Part shown: one piece after another, positions 7,741 to 15,105 of the stretch | How the letters are laid out: each line of letters begins with the position of its first letter | Numbering within the stretch: the stretch's first letter is position 1 | Origin: Kitasatospora aureofaciens | GTDB lineage: Bacteria; Actinomycetota; Actinomycetes; Streptomycetales; Streptomycetaceae | Direction: 5' to 3' | DNA: 64,000 nt | NCBI RefSeq assembly: GCF_001188955.3 | Contig: NZ_JPRF03000032.1 | Location: 124,001-188,000, forward strand | Translations under genes and position numbers: made by a program | Notes under the pieces: generated by a model | Seen by the model: only the letters and a program-made list of their open reading frames with translations | Databases searched by the model: none | What the model was told of the DNA's origin: nothing

Positions 7741-8599
7741 TTCGATATCTCTCCTTCAGTAGCTGATTCATCCACGCAGCGGAATCCTGGGGAGTCATCG
7801 CGGTCTTGGCCAGTTGCTCGAAGACGAACTCGTGGCGCGCGATGTCGGATTCCCGCTCCAAGTAGAGGCTGCTGGTCAGTGCTTCGACATAGACGATCTG
7901 ACCCGGCACGTCCGCGAAGGAGAGAAGGTGGAACGGCATGCTCATCGCTGCGTGAGCGCCAGCGCTGAGTGGCAGTACCTGGATGGAGATGCTGGGCTCT
8001 GCTGCGAGCTTCAACAGATGCAGGATCTGCTCGTGCATGACGCCGTGGCTTCCGACCGGGCGGCTCAAAGCGGCCTCGTTGAGAACCGCATGGATCTCGG
8101 GTGGGTTCGGTCGGCGGAGAATCTCCTGGCGCTGCATCCTGAGCCGCGACCGTCGACCGATCGTGCCCTCTATGTCGCCGTCCTGTCCGGCGAGGGAGGC
8201 ACGGAAGATTGCACGAGAGTAGTCGGGCGTCTGAAACAGTCCGGGAATCAACTCTGTCTCGTGGGACCGGATTCGTGCAGCGTCAGCCTCCAGACCGACG
8301 TAGGTCTGGAACCAATCCGGCAGTGTGTCGCCGTAGTCGTGCCACCAGCCGCGTTGCGTACTGCGGCGGGTCAGAGAGATGAACTGGCGCAGTTCGGCCT
8401 CGTCGCTGACGCCGTACAGTTCGAGCATCGCGCGAACGTCGGATTCCTTCAGCGTCGTCTGACCGGACTCGATCCGCGACACCTTTGTCGCGCTGAACCC
8501 GAGCTCGTCCGCAACGGCCTTGGCCTGAAGCCCAGCCCGATCGCGCAATCGTCGCAGCTCGGAGCCAAGCCTACGGCGCAGCACGGTTGGACTGTCCAT
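7730..8599 (-). CDS. XRE regulator, DUF5753 (Scr1) type
   Basis: This 289-residue regulator has an N-terminal helix-turn-helix (LRDRAGLQAKAVADELGFSA, about residues 18-37) and the DUF5753 domain, including FQTYVGLEADAARIRSHETE and LIPGLFQTPDYSRA. It is coupled to the DUF397 gene and divergent from a kinase-like ATPase gene at 8848. This trio is the abaA-like layout widespread in Streptomyces, linked to antibiotic production and development. It is a paralogue of the regulator at 5775-6620, so cross-talk with the graspetide promoters is possible. Confidence 0.93.
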   Translation of the reverse strand: MDSPTVLRRRLGSELRRLRDRAGLQAKAVADELGFSATKVSRIESGQTTLKESDVRAMLELYGVSDEAELRQFISLTRRSTQRGWWHDYGDTLPDWFQTYVGLEADAARIRSHETELIPGLFQTPDYSRAIFRASLAGQDGDIEGTIGRRSRLRMQRQEILRRPNPPEIHAVLNEAALSRPVGSHGVMHEQILHLLKLAAEPSISIQVLPLSAGAHAAMSMPFHLLSFADVPGQIVYVEALTSSLYLERESDIARHEFVFEQLAKTAMTPQDSAAWMNQLLKERYRNDS

Positions 8600-8847
8600 G
8601 CTCGTCGCTCCCTCTTGGTTGACGTCGAGTCACAGTCTGCCACCTCCCCAATTGATCACAAGAGTCTTGCGGCTCTGCGCAATTGCGCGACGATGCGCTT
8701 GCGTAACGAAGCCATCGCAGCGCATGCTACAGCGAGTAGCCCTTCGGGTTTCCTGAGTGACCGGAACGGACCTACTGCCGGGCATTCCCTTGCCTTCGCC
8801 CGGTCGTCGCATGGCTTCAACCCCTCTCCCTGGAAGGTGACTTCGCC
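8600..8847. promoter_or_regulatory. Divergent promoter region with GCGCAATTGCGC palindrome
   Basis: This 248-base gap lies between the XRE regulator and the ATPase operon. A perfect 12-bp palindrome, GCGCAATTGCGC, is at 8677-8688, flanked by more TTGCG repeats. It is a candidate operator for the regulator. A GGAAGGTGA ribosome-binding site lies nine bases before the ATPase ATG. No reliable -10/-35 pair could be chosen. Confidence 0.4.
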
Positions 8848-9240
8848 ATGTCTCGAAACTCCTCCACCATCTGGCTCCCGCGCAGCCGCCGCTCGCCCGC
8901 CATCGCGCGTCAGCGGCTTTCCGTCCTCCTCTCCTCCACTCCGAACGGGGACCGCTTCCTCGACTCCGGGCTCGTCGTCACCACCGAGTTCGTCACCAAC
9001 GCCGTCCTCCACGGCACCCCGATCGGCCACCTCATCTACTTCGCCCTCGACGTCGACCCCACCCGCCTCCGCATCGAGGTCCACGACGCCCGGGGCGACC
9101 GCCTCCCCGCCCTGTCCTCGCCCGGTCTCGACGGCGAGACCGGGCGAGGGCTCCACCTCGTCGACTCCCTCACCAAGCGCTGGGGCTGCTGCCCGCGCCG
9201 ACCCGTGGGCAAGATCGTCTGGGGCGAGGTGGCCGCGTGA
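8848..9240 (+). CDS. HATPase_c anti-sigma-like ATP-binding protein
   Basis: This 130-residue protein is a single GHKL/HATPase_c domain of the RsbW/SpoIIAB type. The N box reads VVTTEFVTNAVLHGTP (about residues 44-59), followed by a G1 box at LRIEVHDARGDR and a glycine-rich GETGRGLHLVDSL. Many streptomycete relatives sit opposite XRE/DUF397 pairs and may act as anti-sigma kinases or simple regulators. It starts the three-gene operon 8848-9688. The partner protein is not identified. Confidence 0.88.
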   Translation: MSRNSSTIWLPRSRRSPAIARQRLSVLLSSTPNGDRFLDSGLVVTTEFVTNAVLHGTPIGHLIYFALDVDPTRLRIEVHDARGDRLPALSSPGLDGETGRGLHLVDSLTKRWGCCPRRPVGKIVWGEVAA

Positions 9241-9515
9241 GGGCCGACCACGAGATCCGCGTCGAAGTCCCCGGCGTGAGGCCCCCGTCGGTCCGCACCC
9301 TCAGCCCCGACGGCCTCGAATCCCTCTGGAACTCGATCTGCTTCCGCCCGATGTCCCCGCTCCAGCGCGAGATCCTGGAGCGCGCCCTCGCCGGCCCCTG
9401 CGCCGAACGCAACGTCATTCGCCACCTCGCCGCGAACCCGTACCTCGCCCTCCCCTTCGGCGACTGCGAGTTGCGCATCAGCTGGGCGAACACTGCCGAA
9501 GGGGAGCCGGCGTGA
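9237..9515 (+). CDS. Small conserved protein of ATPase operon
   Basis: This 92-residue protein with no recognised domain is translated from GTG 9237, which overlaps the ATPase stop codon (GTGA). It is soluble and contains ILERALAGPCAERNVIRHLA, then LALPFGDCELRISWA. The tight four-base couplings on both sides support it as a genuine operon member. The function is unknown. Confidence 0.72.
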   Translation: MRADHEIRVEVPGVRPPSVRTLSPDGLESLWNSICFRPMSPLQREILERALAGPCAERNVIRHLAANPYLALPFGDCELRISWANTAEGEPA

Positions 9516-9688
9516 TCTACCGCTTCCGCGACTGGTGGTTCCGGCACTGTTCCCGCGCGCCGGTCGGCCGCCTCCTGCGTGCCGAACGGCGGCGCCTGGA
9601 AGCGGAGTTGGCGCGTCGGCCGCCCGGCGCCTCCGCTGCGGTCCGCCAACGTGTGCTCGCCGCCGTCCGCGAGTCCGGATCCACCTGA
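9512..9688 (+). CDS. 58-residue basic protein, end of ATPase operon
   Basis: This very short gene starts at GTG 9512 and overlaps the previous stop by four bases (GTGA). The protein is strongly basic, with an aromatic N-terminus (IYRFRDWWFRHC) and an Arg/Ala-rich helix (LLRAERRRLEAELARRPPG). That fits a small membrane-edge or nucleic-acid-binding peptide, but nothing can be assigned. Two consecutive GTGA couplings are the main support for its reality. Confidence 0.6.
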   Translation: MIYRFRDWWFRHCSRAPVGRLLRAERRRLEAELARRPPGASAAVRQRVLAAVRESGST

Positions 9689-9738
9689 TCGCACCGCCTC
9701 AGCGTGCTACCTGTGAACGCGTTCAAAGGAGGTGGCGG

Positions 9739-10188
9739 GTGGCCGCGGTTCCCGCAAGTGCGCGGTGGTTGGCCGGGATGGCGTGTGCGGTGTTCGTGGT
9801 GCCGCTGGTGCTCATCGCCGGGGCGTACGGGGTCAGTTTCGCGCTCTTCCTGTCCGCGGTCGGGCTGCTGACCGCCGTCGTCTGTACGGCGCCGGTCTTC
9901 TGCCGCCGCGAGGACCGCTTCCGGGTCGCCTGTGCGGCAGCGGGTTTCACCGTCGCCGCCGTATGGGTGCCGCTACTGATCATCGGATTCCTTGCGGTGC
10001 TGCCCTTGTGTGGCTGGGTCTGGTGCCTCGCCTACCTCTTCATGCCGGTCGCGGCGGTCACCACCCTGATCGCCGCGTTCCAGCGGGCCCGGGGGCCTGA
10101 GTGCGGCCGGACGGCGGTCGCTCCCGGGTGGCTGGCCGCGGTGGCCTCGGTGGCGGGCTGGTTCCCGCTGGTCGAGGCGGCCCATTAA
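9739..10188 (+). CDS. Small integral membrane protein
   Basis: This 149-residue protein has about four hydrophobic helices: AVFVVPLVLIAGAYGVSFAL, a LFLSAVGLLTAVVC stretch, AAVWVPLLIIGFLAVLPLC, and the C-terminal WLAAVASVAGWFPL. I chose GTG 9739 because a perfect AAAGGAGGT ribosome-binding site lies five bases upstream; a longer frame to 9535 overlaps the previous gene. No family is recognised. It is probably a standalone inner membrane protein. Confidence 0.7.
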   Translation: MAAVPASARWLAGMACAVFVVPLVLIAGAYGVSFALFLSAVGLLTAVVCTAPVFCRREDRFRVACAAAGFTVAAVWVPLLIIGFLAVLPLCGWVWCLAYLFMPVAAVTTLIAAFQRARGPECGRTAVAPGWLAAVASVAGWFPLVEAAH

Positions 10189-10483
10189 GGGTCGGGAAAA
10201 CGGCGCGGCGGGCAGTTTTCAGCCGGTTAACGGTGGAGCAAAAATGGTCCGACCGTGATGGACAAACTCTTTTGTGGATTGTCGGCCGATCCTGAAATTA
10301 TCGCGACAGTGAAAATCATTGCAGATAAGCCATTTTCAACACGTAGGCGTGACGTGCGCGAATCATTGGCTCGCGGGAGTAATCTGCGTCCGACCGGATC
10401 TCGGGCTCCATGTGCAGGTTTTTCGGATCGCGCCGATCGTTCATGGGTTCGAGATGTTCAGAATCTCTGAAATGAGGACCCCT
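10189..10483. promoter_or_regulatory. AT-rich leader region of cysteine-rich gene
   Basis: This 295-base stretch is clearly poorer in GC than its surroundings, with runs such as CTTTTGTGG, CATTTTCAA and GAAATTATC. No convincing gene fits. A GAAAAC/GTTTTC inverted repeat is near 10196-10218. The sequence probably holds the promoter and leader of the small cysteine-rich gene at 10484. The base composition hints at acquired DNA. Confidence 0.4.
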
Positions 10484-10678
10484 ATGTCCATTCCCAATGA
10501 CGACAACATCACCGCCTTCCAGGACAACTGGCGGTTCTGCAACAACTGCTGTTCCCTGTGGTGGAACGGCCGTTCGGACAACGGGGCCTGCCCCTCTCCC
10601 AACTCCCCGGACGGGCAGCACCACGGTCAGGGCAGCTGGAACTTCTACCTGCCGGCCAACCCCGACCAGAGCATCTGA
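10484..10678 (+). CDS. Small CxxC...CP...H repeat-module protein
   Basis: This 64-residue protein consists of one copy of the WRFCxxC...CP...H..G...LP module, which I know as repeats in actinobacterial extracellular proteins. Here it reads WRFCNNCCSLWWNG, then NGACPSPNSPDG, then HHGQGSWNFYLP. Four cysteines and two histidines suggest a metal- or disulphide-stabilised fold. There is no signal peptide. ATG 10484 has a GAGGA ribosome-binding site; the longer frame to 10319 does not. A 20-bp hairpin follows the gene. No function is known for the module. Confidence 0.75.
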   Translation: MSIPNDDNITAFQDNWRFCNNCCSLWWNGRSDNGACPSPNSPDGQHHGQGSWNFYLPANPDQSI

Positions 10679-10710
10679 TCGAACCGGTGGCGGGCGCCGG
10701 GTCCGTCGAA

Positions 10711-10758
10711 ATGGAGTGGATCCCCTCGGCCGAATGCGGCCGAGGGGATCCACTCCGT
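10711..10758. terminator. Bidirectional terminator with 20-bp stem
   Basis: An almost uninterrupted palindrome has GGAGTGGATCCCCTCGGCC at 10713-10731, its complement at 10738-10756, and one more G-C pair inside, leaving a four-base AATG loop. GTTT follows on the plus strand. It lies between the convergent cysteine-rich gene and the zapE pseudogene and can serve both. Confidence 0.85.
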
Positions 10759-10855
10759 TTGCGTGGCCGATCGGATCGAACTCGCGGCACGCGAACGGCG
10801 GGGGAGACCCTTCTCGCCGTCGTGGGTATCTGCTCCGCCACGATTCGCCGATTGC

Positions 10856-11624
10856 TCAGCGGGTGGCCTCCTGGGCCGGCTGGCGGAGGAGGGCGAGGCG
10901 GCTGGCGGTGCGGTCGAGGTCGCGCATGAGGGTCGAGTCGGTGGGGAGGCGGCGAGGGGGTCGGCGCCGATGAGGATCAGGCCGATGTCGCGGTCGCAGC
11001 AGACGTCGACCAGATTGGCGAAGCGGCGCCGGCCGTCGGGGGACGCGTCGGTGAGCGGTGGGACGGCGTCCAGGGCGATGGTGGGGAAGCGGTCGGCGAC
11101 CGCCAGGTAGTCCGTGACGGAGGTGCCGCCCTCGCACAACTCCTGGAAGCCGAACCACACGTGGTCGTCGTGGACGGCCCGGGCCGGCAGCTCACGGTGG
11201 TGGGCGACGACCGCACCCGCTTCCGACGGCCGGGGTGGGGTGAGACCGGCCGGGGTTTCGTCGCCGGGATGGAGGCGGGCGCCGAGGGCGAACCCGTGGG
11301 CGTCGTCCGGCCGGGACTGCCGCCGGAAGTCGACCGGCCCGGAGACGTCGAGCACGTCCATCCGCTCCTCGATCAGCCTGATCGTCGGCCCGTCGAGGAA
11401 GGTGTTCACCAGCCAGCTCTTGCCGCGGCCGACCGGGCCCAGAGGTAGAGGCGACGCGGCGTGCGGCGCAGCCGCCAGGCCGGGTGGGCCAGTTCGCCGG
11501 CCAGTCGGCTGATTCGCTCGACCGGGAGTTCCTGGGCGGGGTCGAGCGTGAATCCGTGCTGTTCGGCGGTCCGGTGGAAGTGTCCACGCATCGCCTCGTA
11601 CTGCTTCCGGGCCCTGTCCGCCAC
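10856..11624 (-). pseudogene. zapE: zapE/AFG1-like ATPase broken by two frameshifts
   Basis: The remains of a cell-division ZapE/AFG1-type P-loop ATPase are spread over three frames. The N-terminus reads MADRARKQYEAM to RRTPRRLYLW (11624 down to about 11441). The frame then shifts by one base inside a G run, and the Walker A segment continues as GPVGRGKSWLVNTF. That frame keeps DHVWFGFQELC and ANLVDVCCDRDIGLILIG, then a second shift near 10950-10970 is needed to reach DLDRTASRLALLRQPAQ and the stop. Both breaks fall in G/C runs, so sequencing error is possible. If the breaks are real, the gene is dead. Confidence 0.8.
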
Positions 11625-11757
11625 GGGTCCGGACCCTGGCAGGGCGTCGGACCTTCAAGATCAACAGGTGTTCGTCGACGACGATGGGAACGCCGAGCGG
11701 GTCCGGCGGGGCGAGCACCCGCCGGACGCGCTCGGCTCGCCGACCCGCTCGGCCCGC

Positions 11758-12192
11758 TCAGCTCGCGAAGCGCTCGCGCAGGCCGGCGAGGCCGGTGGTG
11801 AAGACGCCGTGGACGCGTTCGGTGGAGTCCTTGCGGTGTTCGGCCTCGATGTCGTACCGGACGCTCCACTCCACGAAGCTGGCGGCCAGTTCGGTCACCG
11901 GGGTGACCCGCAGGGTGGCGCGGTAGCCGTCGAAGTGGAAGGTGCCGTCGGGGAAGCTGTAGGTGTAGCTGCGGGCCTCGTCGTCGTAGGCGAGCAGCGT
12001 CTCGTGCAGGACGACGCCGTCGGGCAGCTCGAAGACCCGGACCGAACCGATCGCGTTGCCCGCCAGGCCGTTGCCGAGCCGGCTGGGCGGCAGGTGGGGG
12101 TGCCAGTCGCCGAGGGCGTGGAAGTCCCCGACCAGCTCCCACACCCGCTCCGCGGGAGCCTCCACCACTGTGCTGACTGTCAGGACCGCCAT
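11758..12192 (-). CDS. SRPBCC-family protein
   Basis: This 144-residue START/Bet v1-like protein has a single SRPBCC fold that forms a hydrophobic pocket: TVVEAPAERVWELVGDFHAL at the start, GVVLHETLLAYDDEARSYTY in the middle and a final LAGLRERF helix. Actinomycete members are polyketide-cyclase-like or ligand carriers. I prefer ATG 12192 over GTG 12228 because it begins directly at the first strand and has a GGAAGG upstream. A 17-bp palindrome at 12233-12249 lies before it and the divergent FGE-like gene. The ligand is unknown. Confidence 0.85.
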   Translation of the reverse strand: MAVLTVSTVVEAPAERVWELVGDFHALGDWHPHLPPSRLGNGLAGNAIGSVRVFELPDGVVLHETLLAYDDEARSYTYSFPDGTFHFDGYRATLRVTPVTELAASFVEWSVRYDIEAEHRKDSTERVHGVFTTGLAGLRERFAS

Positions 12193-12232
12193 GGTCGTTG
12201 CCGCCTTCCGTCCGTTGGCCAAAGCCACTCAT

Positions 12233-12249
12233 TCTGATGTGACATCAGA
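12233..12249. promoter_or_regulatory. 17-bp palindromic operator candidate
   Basis: TCTGATGTGACATCAGA is a perfect odd-centred palindrome. It lies between the divergent SRPBCC gene (12192) and the FGE-like gene (12301), in the region where a promoter for the former would sit. A dimeric regulator encoded elsewhere is the likely binder. No regulator gene is adjacent. Confidence 0.5.
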
Positions 12250-12300
12250 TCACCGCGCCAGGGGACAGGCCGATCGGGGCGGCCCGTAGGATCGTCGATC

Positions 12301-12939
12301 ATGGAACCGAGTACCGGACTGATCGCCGTGCCGCCCGGCCGCGTCATGCTCTCCGACCGCCGTACCCAGCGGACCTGGGGCGTGGAGGTGGCCCCGTTCG
12401 AGCTGGCGGTCTGTCCGGTCACCCGTGAGCAGTACGAGGGCGTCGCGGGCGACCGTCGCCCCGCGCACAGCGTGTCCTGGCTGGACGCCGTCCGCTACTG
12501 CAACGAGCTGTCCCGGCGCGAGGGGCTGGCGCCCGCCTACCGGGTGGACGGCGAGGACGTCTCCTGGGACCGCAGCGCCGACGGCTACCGGCTGCCGACC
12601 GAGGCCGAGTGGGAGCACGCCTGCCGGGCCGGGACGGACGGGCCGCGCTACGGTCCGCTGGACGAGATCGCCTGGTACCGCGGCAACTCGGGCGAGCGCC
12701 CGCACTCCGTCGGAGAGCTGCGGCCCAACGCCTACGGGCTGTACGACCTGCTCGGCAACGTGTGGGAGTGGTGCTGGGAGCTGTACGACCCCGAGGTGTA
12801 CGGCAGTTACCGCGTCCTGCGCGGCGGCGGCTGGTTCGACGAGCACTGGAGCTGCCGCGCCTCCGTCCGCCGCCGCAGCCACCCGACCCTGCGGATCGAC
12901 GACGTGGGCTTCCGGCTCGCGCGGTCGGCAGGGGCGTAG
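12301..12939 (+). CDS. Formylglycine-generating-enzyme-like (SUMF1) protein
   Basis: This 212-residue protein has the FGE-sulfatase/SUMF1 fold of the C-type-lectin class: VCPVTREQY, PAHSVSWLDAVRYCNELS, YRLPTEAEWEHACRAG, LYDLLGNVWEWCWE, and the final SCRASVRRRSHP...DDVGFRLAR. It is shorter than true sulfatase-activating FGE, and no sulfatase is nearby, so it may be an EgtB/ErgO-like or simple SUMF1 relative. A TAGGAT -10 element at 12287-12292 lies only eight bases before the ATG, with no ribosome-binding site, pointing to leaderless translation. Confidence 0.85.
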   Translation: MEPSTGLIAVPPGRVMLSDRRTQRTWGVEVAPFELAVCPVTREQYEGVAGDRRPAHSVSWLDAVRYCNELSRREGLAPAYRVDGEDVSWDRSADGYRLPTEAEWEHACRAGTDGPRYGPLDEIAWYRGNSGERPHSVGELRPNAYGLYDLLGNVWEWCWELYDPEVYGSYRVLRGGGWFDEHWSCRASVRRRSHPTLRIDDVGFRLARSAGA

Positions 12940-12993
12940 AACCAGGCGGACACCCGGCGGAACCCCCTCGGCGGTCCGCGCGTTGGCGCCTGC

Positions 12994-13515
12994 GTGAACG
13001 ATGAAGCGGTATCCCTGCGTCCGATAGCCGAAGCCGACCTCCCCGCCTTCGGTCGGCTGGTCAACGACCCCGAGGTGGTGGGCGAGTTCCAGTGGTTCGG
13101 CTGGCGGGACCCGGAGCGCTTCCGGCGCCGGTGGGCGGAGCACGGGCTGCTCGGCGACGACCAGTGGATCTTCGCGGTCGTGGCCGGCGAAGAGTTCTGC
13201 GGCTTCGTCGCCGCCAGGCGGAAGGGGATGCTGCCGACGGCGCCGTACTGGAGCATCGGTATCCAGCTGATGCCGCAGGCACGCGGACGGGGGATCGGCA
13301 CCGAGGCCCAACGGCTCCTGGTGGACTACCTGTTCGCACACACGCCGACGATGCGGGTGGAGGCGGACACGGACGTCGACAACATCGCGGAGCAGCGCGC
13401 CCTGGAGAAGGTCGGCTTCACCCGGGAGGGTGTCCACCGTGCGGTGAACTTCCGGGCCGGGCAGTGGCGCGACGGGGTGTTCTACGGGCTGCTGCGCACC
13501 GACCTGAGGCCCTGA
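12994..13515 (+). CDS. GNAT-family N-acetyltransferase
   Basis: This 173-residue enzyme has the RimJ/RimL-type GNAT fold: VSLRPIAEADLPAFGRLVND at the start, the acetyl-CoA loop QARGRGIGTEAQRLLVDYLF at about residues 92-111, and the typical NIAEQRALEKVGFTREGV close. It should transfer acetyl from acetyl-CoA to an amine on a protein terminus or small molecule. GTG 12994 is the only start in frame before the domain. The acceptor is not predictable. Confidence 0.9.
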   Translation: MNDEAVSLRPIAEADLPAFGRLVNDPEVVGEFQWFGWRDPERFRRRWAEHGLLGDDQWIFAVVAGEEFCGFVAARRKGMLPTAPYWSIGIQLMPQARGRGIGTEAQRLLVDYLFAHTPTMRVEADTDVDNIAEQRALEKVGFTREGVHRAVNFRAGQWRDGVFYGLLRTDLRP

Positions 13516-13519
13516 ACCC

Positions 13520-13561
13520 GAGGTCCTGAGTCAGAGGTCCTGAGTCAGAGGTCCTGGCTCA
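13520..13561. repeat. Three tandem 14-bp repeats
   Basis: The unit GAGGTCCTGAGTCA occurs at 13520-13533 and 13534-13547, and as the variant GAGGTCCTGGCTCA at 13548-13561. It fills the short gap between the convergent GNAT and phosphotransferase genes. It is not obviously a terminator and probably arose by slippage. Confidence 0.85.
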
Positions 13562-13567
13562 AGGCTC

Positions 13568-14551
13568 TCAGGCGACCCCGAACCACTCTTCGGCGAGGCC
13601 GTCCAGGGTCCGCGCCGAGGGCCTCAACTCCCGCAGGTACCACGGCAGGTTGCTGTACACGTGCAGCAGCGTGTACGCCATCAGCAGCCGGGGCTCGAAC
13701 GGGCGGCCGTAGGCGGTGAGCAGCTGTCCGAGCAGCTGCGGGTCGGCGCGGGTCGTGAAGAGGCCGACGGCGACCAGGTCGTAGGCCGGATCGCCGATCA
13801 TCGCGGGCTCGAAGTCGATCAGCCCGGTGAGCCGCCAGTGGCCGGTCGGGTCGGCGATCAGGTGCTCGCGCATGAACTCGGTGTGCAACAGGGACCGTTG
13901 TGGCGCGGTCGGCAGCGGGGTGGCGGCGAGGAACCCGGGGATCTGCTCCAACCACGCCGCCGGCAGCCCGCGTTCGCGCTGCCGGTCGACGGCGCCCGCG
14001 CGCTGCCGGGCCAGGAAGGCGGGCCAGTCGCCGGGGGCGAGGGCGCCGGCGAGCGGCGCGGCGTCGAGGGAGTGCAGGGCGGCGAGCGCCTCGCCGCAGT
14101 CGCGGGCGATCCGCTCGCGGCCGGCCCGGGGGATGCGCGGCCAGGCGGGGGCGAGGCCCTCGCCGTGGAGGCGGGACATCAGGACGTAGCGCCAGCCGTT
14201 GACGTACTCGCCCGCCGCCCGGACGGCGGGGGTGGGGATCGGCAGGGCGCCTTCCAGGAAGGTCAGGACGCGCTGCTCGGCCAGGCCGTCCCCGGCGCTG
14301 GCCGCCGGGAACAGCTTGAGCACGTGTTCCTCGCCGACCGCGTAGACCGGGACGGACCCCTCCGCGAAGCGGGTCAACGGCCGCCCGCCGAGGCCCAGTC
14401 GCGCGCAGAGCGCCTCGGCGCCCGGGCGCATCACCGACTCGTCGGGGACGACCGCGTCCCACTGCTCGTCCGTCTCGACCGGGGGCAGCACGGCGCCACG
14501 GTACGCACGCCGACCGCCCTGCGGCAAAGGCTTTTCAGGGCGTGTCGTCAC
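13568..14551 (-). CDS. Phosphotransferase-family protein with altered catalytic loop
   Basis: This 327-residue protein has the APH kinase fold: N-lobe VPVYAVGEEHVLKLF with the ATP-binding lysine, and a C-lobe GLIDFEPAMIGDPAYDLVAVG metal motif. The catalytic loop that normally reads HGDxxxxN is here HTEFMREH (about residue 230), so the catalytic Asp is replaced by Glu and the Asn by His. The enzyme may be catalytically altered or use a different mechanism. It overlaps the start of soxR by 17 bases on the same strand and is probably cotranscribed with it. The substrate is unknown. Confidence 0.85.
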   Translation of the reverse strand: MTTRPEKPLPQGGRRAYRGAVLPPVETDEQWDAVVPDESVMRPGAEALCARLGLGGRPLTRFAEGSVPVYAVGEEHVLKLFPAASAGDGLAEQRVLTFLEGALPIPTPAVRAAGEYVNGWRYVLMSRLHGEGLAPAWPRIPRAGRERIARDCGEALAALHSLDAAPLAGALAPGDWPAFLARQRAGAVDRQRERGLPAAWLEQIPGFLAATPLPTAPQRSLLHTEFMREHLIADPTGHWRLTGLIDFEPAMIGDPAYDLVAVGLFTTRADPQLLGQLLTAYGRPFEPRLLMAYTLLHVYSNLPWYLRELRPSARTLDGLAEEWFGVA

Positions 14552-15086
14552 GGCGGCCGCCGCCGCCCGGGACGTCCGCCGGGGCGGGTTCCGGACCGGT
14601 GGCCGGGTCGCGGGTGAGCAGGTAGCGGGCGCCGGGGCCGGCCTGGGCGGCCCGGTCGTCGGCGTTGTAGAGGGCGCAGCGGGTGAGCGAGAGGCAGCCG
14701 CAGCCGATGCAGCCGGTCAGTTTGGCCTTGAGCAGTTCGAGTTCGGCGATCTGTTCGTCGATCCGGCCCTGCCAGGACGCGGCGACGGCGGTCCACTCGG
14801 CGCCGCTGGGAGCGGGGCGCTCGGGCAGCCGGTCGAGGGCGACCCGGGCCTCGTCCAGGGAGAGTCCGACCCGCTGGGCGGCCCGGACGAAGGCGATCCG
14901 GCGCAGCGTGCCGCGCAGGTAGCGGCGCTGGCCGCCGGAGGTGCGGGTGGCGTGGATCAGGCCGAGGCTCTCGTAGTAGCGCAGCGCGGAGGCGGCCAGG
15001 CCGCTGCGCGCGGCCAGCTGGCCGATGGTGAGCAGGTCGCCGGAGCGCGGGCCGGTGGTGCGGCCGCCGTCGGGAATCGCGGTCAT
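14535..15086 (-). CDS. soxR: Redox-sensing regulator SoxR
   Basis: This 183-residue MerR-family regulator has the SoxR iron-sulphur motif CIGCGCLSLTRC (C-x2-C-x-C-x5-C, about residues 126-137) holding a [2Fe-2S] cluster. The winged helix reads LLTIGQLAARSGLAASALRY, then YYESLGLIH. In Streptomyces, SoxR responds to redox-active metabolites rather than superoxide. A SoxR-box-like sequence lies at 15110-15127 in the promoter shared with the divergent transketolase genes. The C-terminus is longer than in E. coli. The downstream kinase overlaps its end. Confidence 0.95.
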   Translation of the reverse strand: MTAIPDGGRTTGPRSGDLLTIGQLAARSGLAASALRYYESLGLIHATRTSGGQRRYLRGTLRRIAFVRAAQRVGLSLDEARVALDRLPERPAPSGAEWTAVAASWQGRIDEQIAELELLKAKLTGCIGCGCLSLTRCALYNADDRAAQAGPGARYLLTRDPATGPEPAPADVPGGGGRRDDTP

Positions 15087-15105
15087 GGGGGCTCACTGTA
15101 GCCGC

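Noticed and set aside
10441..10470. GGTTCGA string resembling a tRNA T-loop
   Set aside because: No acceptor stem or anticodon arm can be folded around it.
10255..10470. A 71-codon frame (MMDKLFCGLS...) in the AT-rich leader
   Set aside because: It has no ribosome-binding site and no protein-like structure after the first residues.
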